Origin: Bradyrhizobium sp. AUGA SZCCT0283
Lineage (GTDB): Bacteria; Pseudomonadota; Alphaproteobacteria; Rhizobiales; Xanthobacteraceae
NCBI RefSeq assembly: GCF_018130385.1
Contig: NZ_JAFCLU010000025.1
Coordinates: forward strand, 38,653 to 102,652
Length of the DNA stretch: 64,000 nt
Direction of reading: 5' to 3'
Within the stretch, counting starts at the first letter, position 1. Each line of letters opens with the position of its first letter. Made by a program: the position numbers and the translations under genes. The notes under the pieces were generated by a model. That model was not told the DNA's origin. It did not search any database and was given only the letters and a program-made list of their open reading frames with translations. Shown in pieces: positions 41,903-50,935 of this stretch.

Positions 41903-42892
41903 TCAAATCCTGTAGTGGTCACGATACCAGGCGACAAAATCGGCAAGCCCGTCCTCGATCGAGGTCTGCGGCTTGAAGCCGGTGTCGCGCATCAATTCGG
42001 CGACATCGGCAAAGGTTTCGGTCACGTCTCCGGGCTGCATCGGCAGCATCTCCTTGACCGCCGCGCGGCCCAATTCCCGCTCCAGAACCGCTACCACATG
42101 GGTCAGTTCTTCCGGATGATTATTGCCGACATTGTAAATTCGTGCCGGCGCCCCGGCGCCCTCGCCGCCGTCGCGCGGAGCCCGGTCGACCAGCTGCAGC
42201 ACGACGCGCGTCACATCGTCGATATGGGTAAAGTCGCGCCGCATCCTGCCATGGTTAAAGAGTCGGATCGGAGTCCCTTCCACGATCGCTTTGGTAAACA
42301 GGAAAATCGCCATATCGGGCCGTCCCCACGGCCCATAGATGGTAAAGAACCGCAAGCCCGTCACCGGAAGCCGGTAGAGATGGCTGTAGGAATGCGCGAT
42401 CAGCTCATTGGCCTTCTTTGTGGCGGCGTAGAGGCTGACCGGATGATCGGTTTTGTCGTCCACCGAAAACGGTAGTTTCGTATTGGCGCCATAGACCGAC
42501 GACGAGGATGCATAGACCAGATGGCCGCATCCGTGATGCCGGCAACCTTCCAGCACATTGACGAAGCCTTCGAGATTGGCGTCGACATAGGCGTGCGGGT
42601 GATCGATCGAATGACGCACGCCGGCCTGTGCCGCGAGATGCACCACCTTGGCAAAGCGGTGTCCGGCGAACAGGCGTTCCATTGACGCGCGGTCGGCGAG
42701 ATCGATCTGCTCGAACGCAAAGCCCTGCTCCCCGCGCAGGATGTCCAGCCGCGCCGCCTTCAGCGCCGGATCGTAATAATCGTTGAGATTGTCGAGACCG
42801 ACCACGGCGCGGCCTTCGGCGAGCAGTCGGCGAGCGACATGGAAGCCGATGAAACCCGCAGCTCCGGTGACCAATATGGGTTGATCCGGCAT
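41903..42892 (-). CDS. NAD-dependent epimerase, UDP-glucuronate 4-epimerase type
   Basis: 329 residues, extended SDR. GAAGFIGFHVARRLL is the NAD site and SLYAATKKANELIAHSYSH holds the catalytic YxxxK. DNLNDYYDPALKAARL, AAQAGVRHSIDHPHAYVDAN and FFTIYGPWGRPDMA are typical of UDP-GlcA 4-epimerases (LpsL/Cap1J), which give UDP-galacturonate for rhizobial LPS. I start it at the ATG at 42892 (second methionine); one six codons upstream also fits. Coupled to manC downstream. Confidence 0.9.
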   Translation of the reverse strand: MPDQPILVTGAAGFIGFHVARRLLAEGRAVVGLDNLNDYYDPALKAARLDILRGEQGFAFEQIDLADRASMERLFAGHRFAKVVHLAAQAGVRHSIDHPHAYVDANLEGFVNVLEGCRHHGCGHLVYASSSSVYGANTKLPFSVDDKTDHPVSLYAATKKANELIAHSYSHLYRLPVTGLRFFTIYGPWGRPDMAIFLFTKAIVEGTPIRLFNHGRMRRDFTHIDDVTRVVLQLVDRAPRDGGEGAGAPARIYNVGNNHPEELTHVVAVLERELGRAAVKEMLPMQPGDVTETFADVAELMRDTGFKPQTSIEDGLADFVAWYRDHYRI

Positions 42893-43070
42893 CGTATCCC
42901 TGGAAGGCACCGCTCACGGCTGAAATCTCTGTCCGGACCTCTTTACCTGCGTTGCCGAGGCCGCCGCAACACCTAGCAGGCCCGCTATTGCCAGATCGGC
43001 CCGAAAACCATACCAAGGCGCCGAATTGCATCGCTTTTTGCACCCCCTTCTCAAACCCGGCACGGGCGAG

Positions 43071-44030
43071 ATGCGCCGAATCCTGCTTTCGACGTTGAAG
43101 ATACTGGTCTCGGCGGCGCTCCTCTATTTCTCGCTGCGCAAGGTCGACCTTGCCGAATTGGTCGCCCGCATCGACGTTTCCAGCCTGGGCTGGATCGGCG
43201 CGGCGATTGCCGTGACGTTCCTGCAGATATTCATCGGCGTCCTGCGATGGCGCGAGATCAGCGCGGAGTGCGGCGCGCCGCTGCCGACCAGGCAGGCGAT
43301 GCGCTTCAACGTGATCGGAACCTTCTTCAACCAGACGCTGCCCTCCTCGATCGGCGGCGACGCGGTGCGGCTGTGGCTGGTCGCGCGCAGCGGCCACGGC
43401 TGGCGGGCCGCGACCTATTCCATCTTCGTCGACCGCGCCATCGGCCTGATCGCGCTCGCGGTGGTCATCGTCGCGAGCCTGCCCTGGAGCTACCGCCTGA
43501 TCACCGATCCGCACGGCAGGTCGGCGCTGCTGTTCGTCGATTTCGCAGCCCTTGCCGGCGGCCTCGGATTTCTTCTGCTCGGCCGGCTGCCGTGGCCGTG
43601 GCTGAAGCACTGGTGGGGCACCCATCACATCCACGCCTGTTCGGTGATCGCAAATCGCGTGCTGTTCGGCCGCGTTCACGGCCCGAAAGTCGCGGTGCTG
43701 TCGTTGCTGGTGCATGTGCTTGCGGTCGTCATCGCCTGGTGCGTGGTGCAATCGATCGCAGCCCCCGTGCTGTTCGGCCAGATCTTCCAGCTCGTTCCGC
43801 CCGTCATGCTGATCACCATGCTGCCGATCTCGATTGCCGGTTGGGGCGTCCGCGAGGCCACCATGGGGCTGGCGTTCGGTTATGCCGGCCTGATGGCCAA
43901 CGAGGGCGTCAACATCTCGCTGCTCTATGGCGCGGTATCCTTCATGGTCGGCGCGGTCGGCGGGCTGGTCTGGATATTGAGCGCCGAGAAAGCCGCGCAG
44001 GGCACAGTGCCCATCGAGGTTCGCAAATAA
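43071..44030 (+). CDS. UPF0104 / lysylphosphatidylglycerol synthase-type transmembrane protein
   Basis: 319 residues with about seven hydrophobic segments; YbhN/AglD-like. SAALLYFSLRKVDLAELVAR, FFNQTLPSSIGGDAVRLWLV and PISIAGWGVREATMGLAFGY are the conserved membrane signatures. There is no aminoacyltransferase domain. Relatives may be lipid or glycolipid flippases (inference). The ATG at 43071 is chosen over a TTG at 43026. Located just before the initiating sugar-transferase gene, 28 bases away, so it probably works on the same lipid-linked sugars. Confidence 0.87.
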   Translation: MRRILLSTLKILVSAALLYFSLRKVDLAELVARIDVSSLGWIGAAIAVTFLQIFIGVLRWREISAECGAPLPTRQAMRFNVIGTFFNQTLPSSIGGDAVRLWLVARSGHGWRAATYSIFVDRAIGLIALAVVIVASLPWSYRLITDPHGRSALLFVDFAALAGGLGFLLLGRLPWPWLKHWWGTHHIHACSVIANRVLFGRVHGPKVAVLSLLVHVLAVVIAWCVVQSIAAPVLFGQIFQLVPPVMLITMLPISIAGWGVREATMGLAFGYAGLMANEGVNISLLYGAVSFMVGAVGGLVWILSAEKAAQGTVPIEVRK

Positions 44031-44058
44031 TCTTCGAGCAACTTTCCGCGCAGGTGTA

Positions 44059-45081
44059 ATGGCCAGTTCACAACTACTGCTGTCGTTGGCCGCCGCAGTG
44101 CCGGCGGCGCTGTTGTCAGGCGTCCTGACATGGGCGGTCCGGCCGCTGCTGATGCGAATAGCGCTGGCAAGGCCGAATGCGCGCTCTTCCCATCGGGTTC
44201 CGACGCCGCAGGGCGCGGGCATCGCGGTGATCGCAGCCACGCTGATCGCGGCTGTCACGGTCACCGCATTTGCCGGCGCGGCGGAGATGAAAATTCCCGT
44301 CGCGGTATTCGGCGCGACGCTGTTCATCGCGGCCGTAGGCTTTGCCGATGACATCCATTCCATCCCGGTGGTGCCGCGGCTGCTGCTGCAGGGGCTCGCC
44401 GTCGCCGCGGCGATCCTTGCCACGCCCGAAAACTTGCGGATCGTTCCGGCCTGCCCGCTCTGGATCGAGCGCGGCTTGCTGTTCCTCGCAGGCCTGTGGT
44501 TTGTGAACCTCGTCAACTTCATGGACGGGCTGGACCTGATGACGGTCGCCGAGATCGTGCCCGTCACCGGCGCGCTCGTTCTGCTCGGCTGGCTCGCCGA
44601 ACTTCCGGCGCCCGCGACGATCGCCGCCGCGGCGCTGTTCGGGGCCATGCTCGGCTTCGCTCCTTTCAACCGGCCGGTGGCGAAAATCTTTCTCGGCGAC
44701 GTCGGCAGCCTACCGATTGGTCTGCTCGTTGGCTGGTGCCTGCTGCAGCTCGCCTGGCATCAGCACTTCGCAGCCGCCCTGCTGTTGCCGCTTTATTATC
44801 TGGCCGATGCAACTGTCACGCTGTTTCGGCGGATGGCAAGGCGCGAGCCGTTCTGGGCGGCGCATCGCACCCATTTCTACCAGCGCGCCACCGATAACGG
44901 CTTTCCGGTATGGCGCGTGGTGAGCGAGGTGTTCGCGCTCAACATCCTGCTCGCCGCATTGGCAATCGGCGCGGCCATGACCTCGTCGGCGGCCATCGCA
45001 ATCCTGCTTTTCGTCATCGGCAGCATCGCCACCGCGCTCCTGATGCGCCGCTTCTCCTGCCGGCAATCATCGTCAGGCTAA
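44059..45081 (+). CDS. WecA/WbpL-like polyprenyl-phosphate N-acetylaminosugar-1-phosphate transferase
   Basis: 340 residues with about ten hydrophobic segments. The MraY/WecA motifs are all visible: GFADDIHS (magnesium-binding DD), LVNFMDGLDLM, KIFLGDVGSLPIG and the C-terminal AAHRTHFYQRATDN (HxxH). It starts O-unit synthesis by moving a sugar-1-phosphate from a UDP-sugar to undecaprenyl phosphate in the inner membrane. The length and HxxH motif point to the WbpL/WbcO branch that is partnered with WbpM-type dehydratases, one of which is downstream on the other strand. Its last four bases overlap the end of the convergent gene. Confidence 0.92.
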   Translation: MASSQLLLSLAAAVPAALLSGVLTWAVRPLLMRIALARPNARSSHRVPTPQGAGIAVIAATLIAAVTVTAFAGAAEMKIPVAVFGATLFIAAVGFADDIHSIPVVPRLLLQGLAVAAAILATPENLRIVPACPLWIERGLLFLAGLWFVNLVNFMDGLDLMTVAEIVPVTGALVLLGWLAELPAPATIAAAALFGAMLGFAPFNRPVAKIFLGDVGSLPIGLLVGWCLLQLAWHQHFAAALLLPLYYLADATVTLFRRMARREPFWAAHRTHFYQRATDNGFPVWRVVSEVFALNILLAALAIGAAMTSSAAIAILLFVIGSIATALLMRRFSCRQSSSG

Positions 45082-46283
45082 TCCGGCTTCTGTTGCGAAA
45101 GCTCGCGGATCAGGCTGCAATAGCCGGTCATGGCGGTCTCAAAATCGAATCGCCCTGCGATTTCGGCCGCGCGCTCGGCCCGCTGCGGGTCCTTGGCGCC
45201 GGCGGCGCGACTGACCGTTTTCGCCAGTTCGGCGGCGTTGCCGGGTTCGACGACCCAGCCGACATCGTGTTCGGTCACCGTCAACGCCGCCTCGGCGTCC
45301 GCTTCGGAAACCAAAATCACCGGGCGGCCGATCGCCAGCAGATTGTAGAACCGGCTGGGCACCGATACCCCGGCGACGTTCCTGCGGTAGGGAATGATCC
45401 AGACATCCGCGGCCGAAAGAAACGCCTCCAATTGATCGTCCTCGACGCGATCGACCAGGGTGACGTTCGGAAGCTTTGCCTCGGCCTGCATTTGCCGTAA
45501 CTGGTCGAAACCGACACCCCAGCCCGACAGCACAAAGTGAATATCCCGGTCGTCCCGCAGCAGGCGCGCGGCCTCGAATACGATGACGGGATCGTGGGTA
45601 AAGCCGAGATTGCCGGACAGTCCGACGACGAAGCGGGCGGAAAGCGAACGGCGATACGGATTGTCAGGAGCAATCGCGCGAACGCCGGGCGCAAGCGTCG
45701 CCCAGTTCGGAATGAAGCGGATCTTGTCGCGGGTCACTCCGCCATAGCGCAACAACAGCTTTTCCGTGTCGCGGCCGATGATGACGACGGCGTCCAGCGC
45801 GCGAAACATCGGCGCGTTCAAGGCGCGCATCGCTTTCGCCACGATCGACCGCGGCTTCAACAGGCCAGCCATGACGAGAACATCGGGATAGAGATCGTGC
45901 ATGATCAGCACCGGCTTCGCACCCTTCAGTTTCGCCGCGGCGGCGAACGCATAAGGCAGCATGAAGGGTGCGGGCACGGTGAGCGCGACGTCGCCGCGCC
46001 GCAGCTTCGCCAGCAGCGCCACGAACATCCGGATCGTGAACAGCAGTTCGGCCAAAGCGCGCTTGAGCAATGCGGCCTTGCCGGGCATCCAATTCCCTAC
46101 TTCGACGATTTGGGGCTTGCTGCCGGCCGCTTTGGCGGCGGAGCCTGCCGTTCCCGACAGCACCAGGACTTCGGCTTCCTGCGCCACGCGTTCCGAAATC
46201 GCCGCCATGATAGCCGCCGTCGTACTCGGATCCGGCGGATAATGCTGGCTGACGACGACGACTTTTCCGGACTTCTGCATCAT
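45078..46283 (-). CDS. Glycosyltransferase family 4, WbuB-like
   Basis: 401 residues, GT-B fold. VVVVSQHYPPDPSTTAAIMA, LIMHDLYPDVLVMAGLL, IRFIPNWATLAPG and VGLSGNLGFTHDP are typical of WbuB-type fucosaminyl or related O-antigen glycosyltransferases that add the second sugar to the lipid-linked unit. The exact sugar donor is unknown. Adjacent ATGs at 46283 and 46280 are both possible. Downstream of the dehydratase gene with 44 bases between; the four-base overlap at its end is with the convergent WecA-like gene. Confidence 0.9.
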   Translation of the reverse strand: MMQKSGKVVVVSQHYPPDPSTTAAIMAAISERVAQEAEVLVLSGTAGSAAKAAGSKPQIVEVGNWMPGKAALLKRALAELLFTIRMFVALLAKLRRGDVALTVPAPFMLPYAFAAAAKLKGAKPVLIMHDLYPDVLVMAGLLKPRSIVAKAMRALNAPMFRALDAVVIIGRDTEKLLLRYGGVTRDKIRFIPNWATLAPGVRAIAPDNPYRRSLSARFVVGLSGNLGFTHDPVIVFEAARLLRDDRDIHFVLSGWGVGFDQLRQMQAEAKLPNVTLVDRVEDDQLEAFLSAADVWIIPYRRNVAGVSVPSRFYNLLAIGRPVILVSEADAEAALTVTEHDVGWVVEPGNAAELAKTVSRAAGAKDPQRAERAAEIAGRFDFETAMTGYCSLIRELSQQKPD

Positions 46284-46327
46284 GGCTTTCGAGGCGGCCC
46301 GCACGGCCGGCGGACACCGAAAAAAGT

Positions 46328-48244
46328 TCAGGCGGCGTTCGATCCGAATTCGGGCACGGCATCCTTGAGCACCGCACGGATGGTGGAACGGTCATCCCGC
46401 GCAATCGCCTCCTCCAGCGCCGCGAGCCATTTGCGCAACGTCTGCATCGGCGGCTCGTTCGGCTTGGCCGCCATGATGCCGGCGACCCCGATCTCCACCG
46501 ACGGCTCCTCGCTGGCGAACAGAATCTCGTTCAGCCGCTCGCCCGGCCGCATGCCGGTGAACACCACCTCGATATCGATGCCGGGTTCGAGGCCCGACAG
46601 GCGGATCATCCGCTCGGCAAGCTCCACGATCTTGACCGGCTGTCCCATGTTAAGGACGTAGACGGATACATCGGGCCGCGCCGGCGTCAGCGCGTGCGTG
46701 GCCGCAGTCAGCACGAGGTCGCAGGCTTCGCGGATGGTCATGAAGTACCGGACCATATCCGGATGCGTCACCGTGACCGGGCCGCCGGCCTCGATCTGCG
46801 CCTTGAATTTCGGCACCACCGATCCGTTGGAGGCCAGCACGTTGCCGAACCGCACCGAGATCAACCGCATGTGCGGCTTGCCTTCCGATTGCGTCATCAG
46901 GTCATGGTCGAGCGCCTGGCAATACATTTCGGCAAAGCGCTTGGTCAGGCCCAGCATGGAGACCGGCTCGATCGCCTTGTCGGTCGAGATCATCACCATC
47001 GCGGCTGCGCCCGCCGCCCGCGCGGCGTCGGCGACATTGACGGAACCGAAGATGTTGGTCTTGACGCCCTCGCTCCAGTCGCGCTCGAGGATCGGCACGT
47101 GCTTCAGGGCGGCGGCATGGAACACGATATCGGGCTGGAACTCCTTCATCAGGCTCATGATCCGGTCCCGATCGCGGATATCGGCGATTCGGCCCTCGAT
47201 CGCCGCATTGGCCGCGCGCGCCGTCAGCGCCTCCGTCACCGCGTAGAGCGCCGGTTCCGAATGTTCGATCACCAGCAACCGCGCGGCGCCGAAAGTCGCG
47301 ACGCGGTCGCAAATCTCCGAGCCGATCGAACCGCCGCCGCCGGTGACGATCACCGCCTTGCCCTTCACCAGCGCCTCGAGCCGCGCGTAATCGATCTTCT
47401 CGCTCGGCCGCAGCAGCAGGTCTTCGACAGCGACATTGGTCAGCCTCGGCACGTCGCCGCTTTCGAGCGACGGCAGGCGGCTGACGAACAGGCCAAGCCG
47501 CTTGGCCCGCATCAAGACCGCTTCGGGATGCGCCTCGGGTTCGAACGCCGACGGGGTCATGACGACCCGCGAAATCGGCTTTCCGCGTCCGGCATAGTCG
47601 CGCACCACGTCCTCGACATCGTCGATCCCGCCGAGCACGGGCACGTTGCGGATCGACTGGCCGCGGTCCGCGGCCGACGGCGACAGCACGCCGACCGGCC
47701 AGAGCTGCTTGACTGCGCCGCTCTCGATCGCGCGCAACAACACCTCCGCGTCGGCGGCGCGGCCGATCAGCAGGGTCGACGACGCCCCTTCGGTCCGGGC
47801 ATGGCGGAGAACGCGCGAATAGCGGAAATAGCGATAGCCGAAACGGAGCGCGCTCAGCGCGAACACCTGAAGAAACCAGTAGAGCACGATGGTGATACGG
47901 CCGAACAGCACCGGCGCCCTGCCGCTCGATGCTCCGAAAATGAAGGCATAGTCCAGCACGATGAGCGCGACCGTCAGAATGGACGCCACGCGCATGATGT
48001 TCAGCGCATCCGGCAATGAAATGAAACGCCATTTTGTCGTCGTCAGGTTGAAGACGTAGCAGATCACGACGCTGAAGACGACGAAGAGGGGCAGAATGCG
48101 CAGCAATAGCGGCAGGCGGGCATAGAAGGCCTCGCCTCCCTCGAAGCGCAGATAGAAGCTTGCGAGCAGCGCAAACGCGGTCGCCAGCGCATCATGCGCT
48201 GCGATCAGGTAATTGCGACGGGTCAGTTGCGAAACAGGCGTCAT
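46328..48244 (-). CDS. WbpM/FlaA1-type membrane-bound nucleoside-diphosphate-sugar dehydratase/epimerase
   Basis: 638 residues. The N-terminal four hydrophobic segments (for example LLRILPLFVVFSVVICYVF) are followed by a linker and a CapD-type Rossmann domain with VTGGGGSIGSEICDRV near residue 300, VFHAAALKHVPILERD, and the SMK-type site (SMLGLTKR), where methionine replaces the usual active-site tyrosine as in WbpM. It converts UDP-GlcNAc to a 4-keto-6-deoxy sugar for fucosamine- or quinovosamine-type residues. Proximity to the WbpL-like and WbuB-like genes supports a D-FucNAc/QuiNAc O-unit. Confidence 0.92.
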   Translation of the reverse strand: MTPVSQLTRRNYLIAAHDALATAFALLASFYLRFEGGEAFYARLPLLLRILPLFVVFSVVICYVFNLTTTKWRFISLPDALNIMRVASILTVALIVLDYAFIFGASSGRAPVLFGRITIVLYWFLQVFALSALRFGYRYFRYSRVLRHARTEGASSTLLIGRAADAEVLLRAIESGAVKQLWPVGVLSPSAADRGQSIRNVPVLGGIDDVEDVVRDYAGRGKPISRVVMTPSAFEPEAHPEAVLMRAKRLGLFVSRLPSLESGDVPRLTNVAVEDLLLRPSEKIDYARLEALVKGKAVIVTGGGGSIGSEICDRVATFGAARLLVIEHSEPALYAVTEALTARAANAAIEGRIADIRDRDRIMSLMKEFQPDIVFHAAALKHVPILERDWSEGVKTNIFGSVNVADAARAAGAAAMVMISTDKAIEPVSMLGLTKRFAEMYCQALDHDLMTQSEGKPHMRLISVRFGNVLASNGSVVPKFKAQIEAGGPVTVTHPDMVRYFMTIREACDLVLTAATHALTPARPDVSVYVLNMGQPVKIVELAERMIRLSGLEPGIDIEVVFTGMRPGERLNEILFASEEPSVEIGVAGIMAAKPNEPPMQTLRKWLAALEEAIARDDRSTIRAVLKDAVPEFGSNAA

Positions 48245-48332
48245 TCCAAAGGGCCGGCTGCGGAAACGATGGGGATTCGCAAGGCGCGTCCCTGGCCCGC
48301 TGATATCTTATCTCTGGCGTGCATGCCAGCGA

Positions 48333-49649
48333 TCATGGCCGGGCTGTTCCGGAAGATTCCGCAGCCCCTGACCTGGCACGCAGCACCATGCCGCCAGCAA
48401 CACCGACGCCCAGCACATACATCCAGCCTTCGTGAAAGTCGAACAGGTGCGAGTTGAACAGCGAACTGAACATGTTCTGCAGCACCACCATCAGCCCGAT
48501 CCAGGCCGCCAGCCCCTCGCCGCGAAACAGCGAGAAATGCGAAAACCACATGGCGTACAGGATCACGACCCCGATCGTGCCCCACTGGACCGCGACATTG
48601 AGGGTCTGGTTATGCGGGTTCCCGATCACCTGCGCCTGCGCCAGCACCGCAGGCCCGGTCGCCGCCGCCTCGAACAGCCCCCGCGTCGATCCCGTACCGT
48701 GGCCGATGACGGGCGCCTCGGCAAAGAACCGCAACGACTTCTCCCAGAATTCGAGCCGCAGCCCGATCGATGTCGGCTGATTGAATTCCTTGTAGATCCG
48801 GTAATCCCGCGTGAATTTATCCGTCGTTGCCTGCAGTTGAGGCGATACCGTCCAGGCCAACGCGCCGAATGCCGCGGCGGCAACGAACAGCATGACGTTG
48901 GTTCGCCATTTCAGGTGCGCCATCGCGAACACGGCGAGCATCACCGGCAGCGTCACCAGTGCCGTGCGCGACACGACGACGAACACCATGTTGACGACAA
49001 AATTCGCCGCGACGAGCGTCAGCAACAGCGCTTGCCGGACTTTCCCTTCTCGCAGCAGCGTGATGATGGGGAAGGCAAGCACGACCGTGCACAACAAAAA
49101 TTCCTGGCTCTGGTCGATATAATTCTTGACGAAGATGCCGTGCCCCGTCGACCCGTCGGGAGCCTTCAGTGAGAGGCTGGGATCAATCGCAACCATCCAG
49201 GACGCGACCGTCAGCAGCGTGCAGGACGCCAGGAACGCGATGAATATCCACATGCCGCGCGTCGAACGCTCGAAATGATGGAACAGGAACGGCAATACGA
49301 GCAGCTTCGTCACGGGACTCAAGGCATAAGTGCGCGCGTTCCAAGGTGCGTCCGACCATAGGGTTCCCATTGCGGCCAGTGCCACGAGTGCAATCGGAAG
49401 CACACAGATCGGCCGCTTCAACGAATGCAGGAACGGCCGCAATTCCAGCGTGGCGGCAAGGGCGGCAAGCCAGAGCACCATGCCGATGCTGACGCCGCTG
49501 GTCGACCACGGCAACAGGACCGCAACCAGGACGGCGATGAGATCGACGTTCCGTATCCGCGCCACCGGATCGTGCCGGGCGGAGAGCACCGACGAAACCA
49601 TCGAGCCGAGCACGCCCATCGTGTTGCGCAGGCGGTCCGCCGCCATCAT
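48333..49649 (-). CDS. O-antigen ligase/polymerase family protein (Wzy_C), downstream paralogue
   Basis: 438 residues with about ten to twelve hydrophobic segments. The family core IGLRLEFWEKSLRFFAEAPV is followed by IGHGTGSTRGLFE, and NPHNQTLNVAVQWGTIGV includes the conserved periplasmic-loop His. The C-terminus FNSHLFDFHEGWMYVLGVG is shared almost exactly with its upstream neighbour. The start ATG at 49647-49649 overlaps the neighbour's TGA (ATGA), so the two are coupled. One may be WaaL ligase and the other Wzy polymerase; sequence alone does not tell. Confidence 0.88.
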   Translation of the reverse strand: MMAADRLRNTMGVLGSMVSSVLSARHDPVARIRNVDLIAVLVAVLLPWSTSGVSIGMVLWLAALAATLELRPFLHSLKRPICVLPIALVALAAMGTLWSDAPWNARTYALSPVTKLLVLPFLFHHFERSTRGMWIFIAFLASCTLLTVASWMVAIDPSLSLKAPDGSTGHGIFVKNYIDQSQEFLLCTVVLAFPIITLLREGKVRQALLLTLVAANFVVNMVFVVVSRTALVTLPVMLAVFAMAHLKWRTNVMLFVAAAAFGALAWTVSPQLQATTDKFTRDYRIYKEFNQPTSIGLRLEFWEKSLRFFAEAPVIGHGTGSTRGLFEAAATGPAVLAQAQVIGNPHNQTLNVAVQWGTIGVVILYAMWFSHFSLFRGEGLAAWIGLMVVLQNMFSSLFNSHLFDFHEGWMYVLGVGVAGGMVLRARSGAAESSGTARP

Positions 49650-50935
49650 CGCGGTATCACCGGAGCCGCAGGCAGCCCGCGTTGCCTGGCCGCGAGCGTC
49701 ATGCCGCCGGCAACCCCAACGCCCAGCACGTACATCCACCCCTCATGAAAATCGAACAGGTGCGAGTTGAACAGCGAGGTGAACATGTTCTGCACCACGA
49801 CAAGCAATCCGATCCAGGCGACGAGACCCTCGCCGCGAAACAGCAGCAGATGCACCAGCCACATCGCGTACAACAGGACGACCCCGACGATACCCCATTG
49901 CACCGCAATGTTCAACGTCTGGTTGTGTGGATTACTGATAATATCGCCCTTGGAATTCTCGGCGTACCCGTTCGCTGCCCGCTCGAAGAGCCCGCGCAGA
50001 GAGCCCGTCCCGTGGCCGATGACCGGCGCCTCCGAAATGAACCGCAGGGATTTTTGCCAGAACTCGAGCCGAAGCCCGATCGATGTCACGGAATTTTCTG
50101 TCTTGTAGAGCTGATAATCTCTGACAATTCTCTTGGGCCCCCAGCGCAGGTCGGTCGTGGTGAACCAAAGTACGCCCACGAGGGCGATCATCACGCCAAT
50201 AATGATCAGGCTGGTGCGCCGCCTCAGGTGCAGCAGCGCAAACACCGCCAGCATGATAGGCATCGTAACGATGGCGGTCCGGGAGACGACGATGAACACC
50301 ATGTTTGCGATGAACCAGAGCGAGACTGCACCCAGCACCAATGCCTGCCGCACCTTGTTCGCCCGCAGCAGACTGATGATCGGATAGATCAGCGCGATCG
50401 CACAGAGCGCAAACTCCTGACTCTGATCGATGTAATTTTTGACAAAGATGCCGCGATACGCATCTTCACCCGGTTTGAGCGAGAGGCTGGGATCAATCGC
50501 GACCAACCAGGACACGAGATTGAGCAGCGCGCAGGACACCAGGAATGCGACGAAGACCCACATCCCGCGCGACGACCGTTGAAAATGATAGAACAGCCCC
50601 GGCAGCACCAGCAGCTTGAGGGTGGGACCAATGGCGTGAAGCCGCGCGCTCCACGCCGCGTCCGACCAGAGCGTGCCGATAAGAGCCAGGCCGACCAGCG
50701 CGAATGGCAAATAGCAGATCGGCTGTGTCAGCAATCGCCCGTAGGCCCGCCAGTCCATCACCCACGCCACGGCGCCGAGCCAGCACGGCACGAAGACCGC
50801 CACCAGTGACGTCGACCAGGGCAGCGCGAGCGCGGCCAGAATTGCAAAGACGTCCGAAATCGTGGTCCACAGCGCCCGGTCTCGCCAGTACCGCCGCACC
50901 AGGGACATCGGCGGAAGAGCCGTCACAGCGGTCAC
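49646..50935 (-). CDS. O-antigen ligase/polymerase family protein (Wzy_C), upstream paralogue
   Basis: 429 residues, tandem paralogue of the next gene. IGLRLEFWQKSLRFISEAPV, IGHGTGSLRGLFE and NPHNQTLNIAVQWGIVGV mirror it, and long runs in the middle and at the C-terminus are the same in both. Both would move lipid-linked O-antigen in the periplasmic face of the inner membrane. Coupled by ATGA overlaps to hldE upstream (50932-50935) and to the paralogue downstream (49646-49649). The N-terminal ~25 residues differ most between the two copies. Confidence 0.88.
   Translation of the reverse strand: MTAVTALPPMSLVRRYWRDRALWTTISDVFAILAALALPWSTSLVAVFVPCWLGAVAWVMDWRAYGRLLTQPICYLPFALVGLALIGTLWSDAAWSARLHAIGPTLKLLVLPGLFYHFQRSSRGMWVFVAFLVSCALLNLVSWLVAIDPSLSLKPGEDAYRGIFVKNYIDQSQEFALCAIALIYPIISLLRANKVRQALVLGAVSLWFIANMVFIVVSRTAIVTMPIMLAVFALLHLRRRTSLIIIGVMIALVGVLWFTTTDLRWGPKRIVRDYQLYKTENSVTSIGLRLEFWQKSLRFISEAPVIGHGTGSLRGLFERAANGYAENSKGDIISNPHNQTLNIAVQWGIVGVVLLYAMWLVHLLLFRGEGLVAWIGLLVVVQNMFTSLFNSHLFDFHEGWMYVLGVGVAGGMTLAARQRGLPAAPVIPR

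Noticed and set aside
42405..44669. A 754-codon frame antisense to the UPF0104 and WecA-like genes
   Set aside because: No family pattern; overlaps both genes entirely on the other strand and part of the epimerase gene in another frame.
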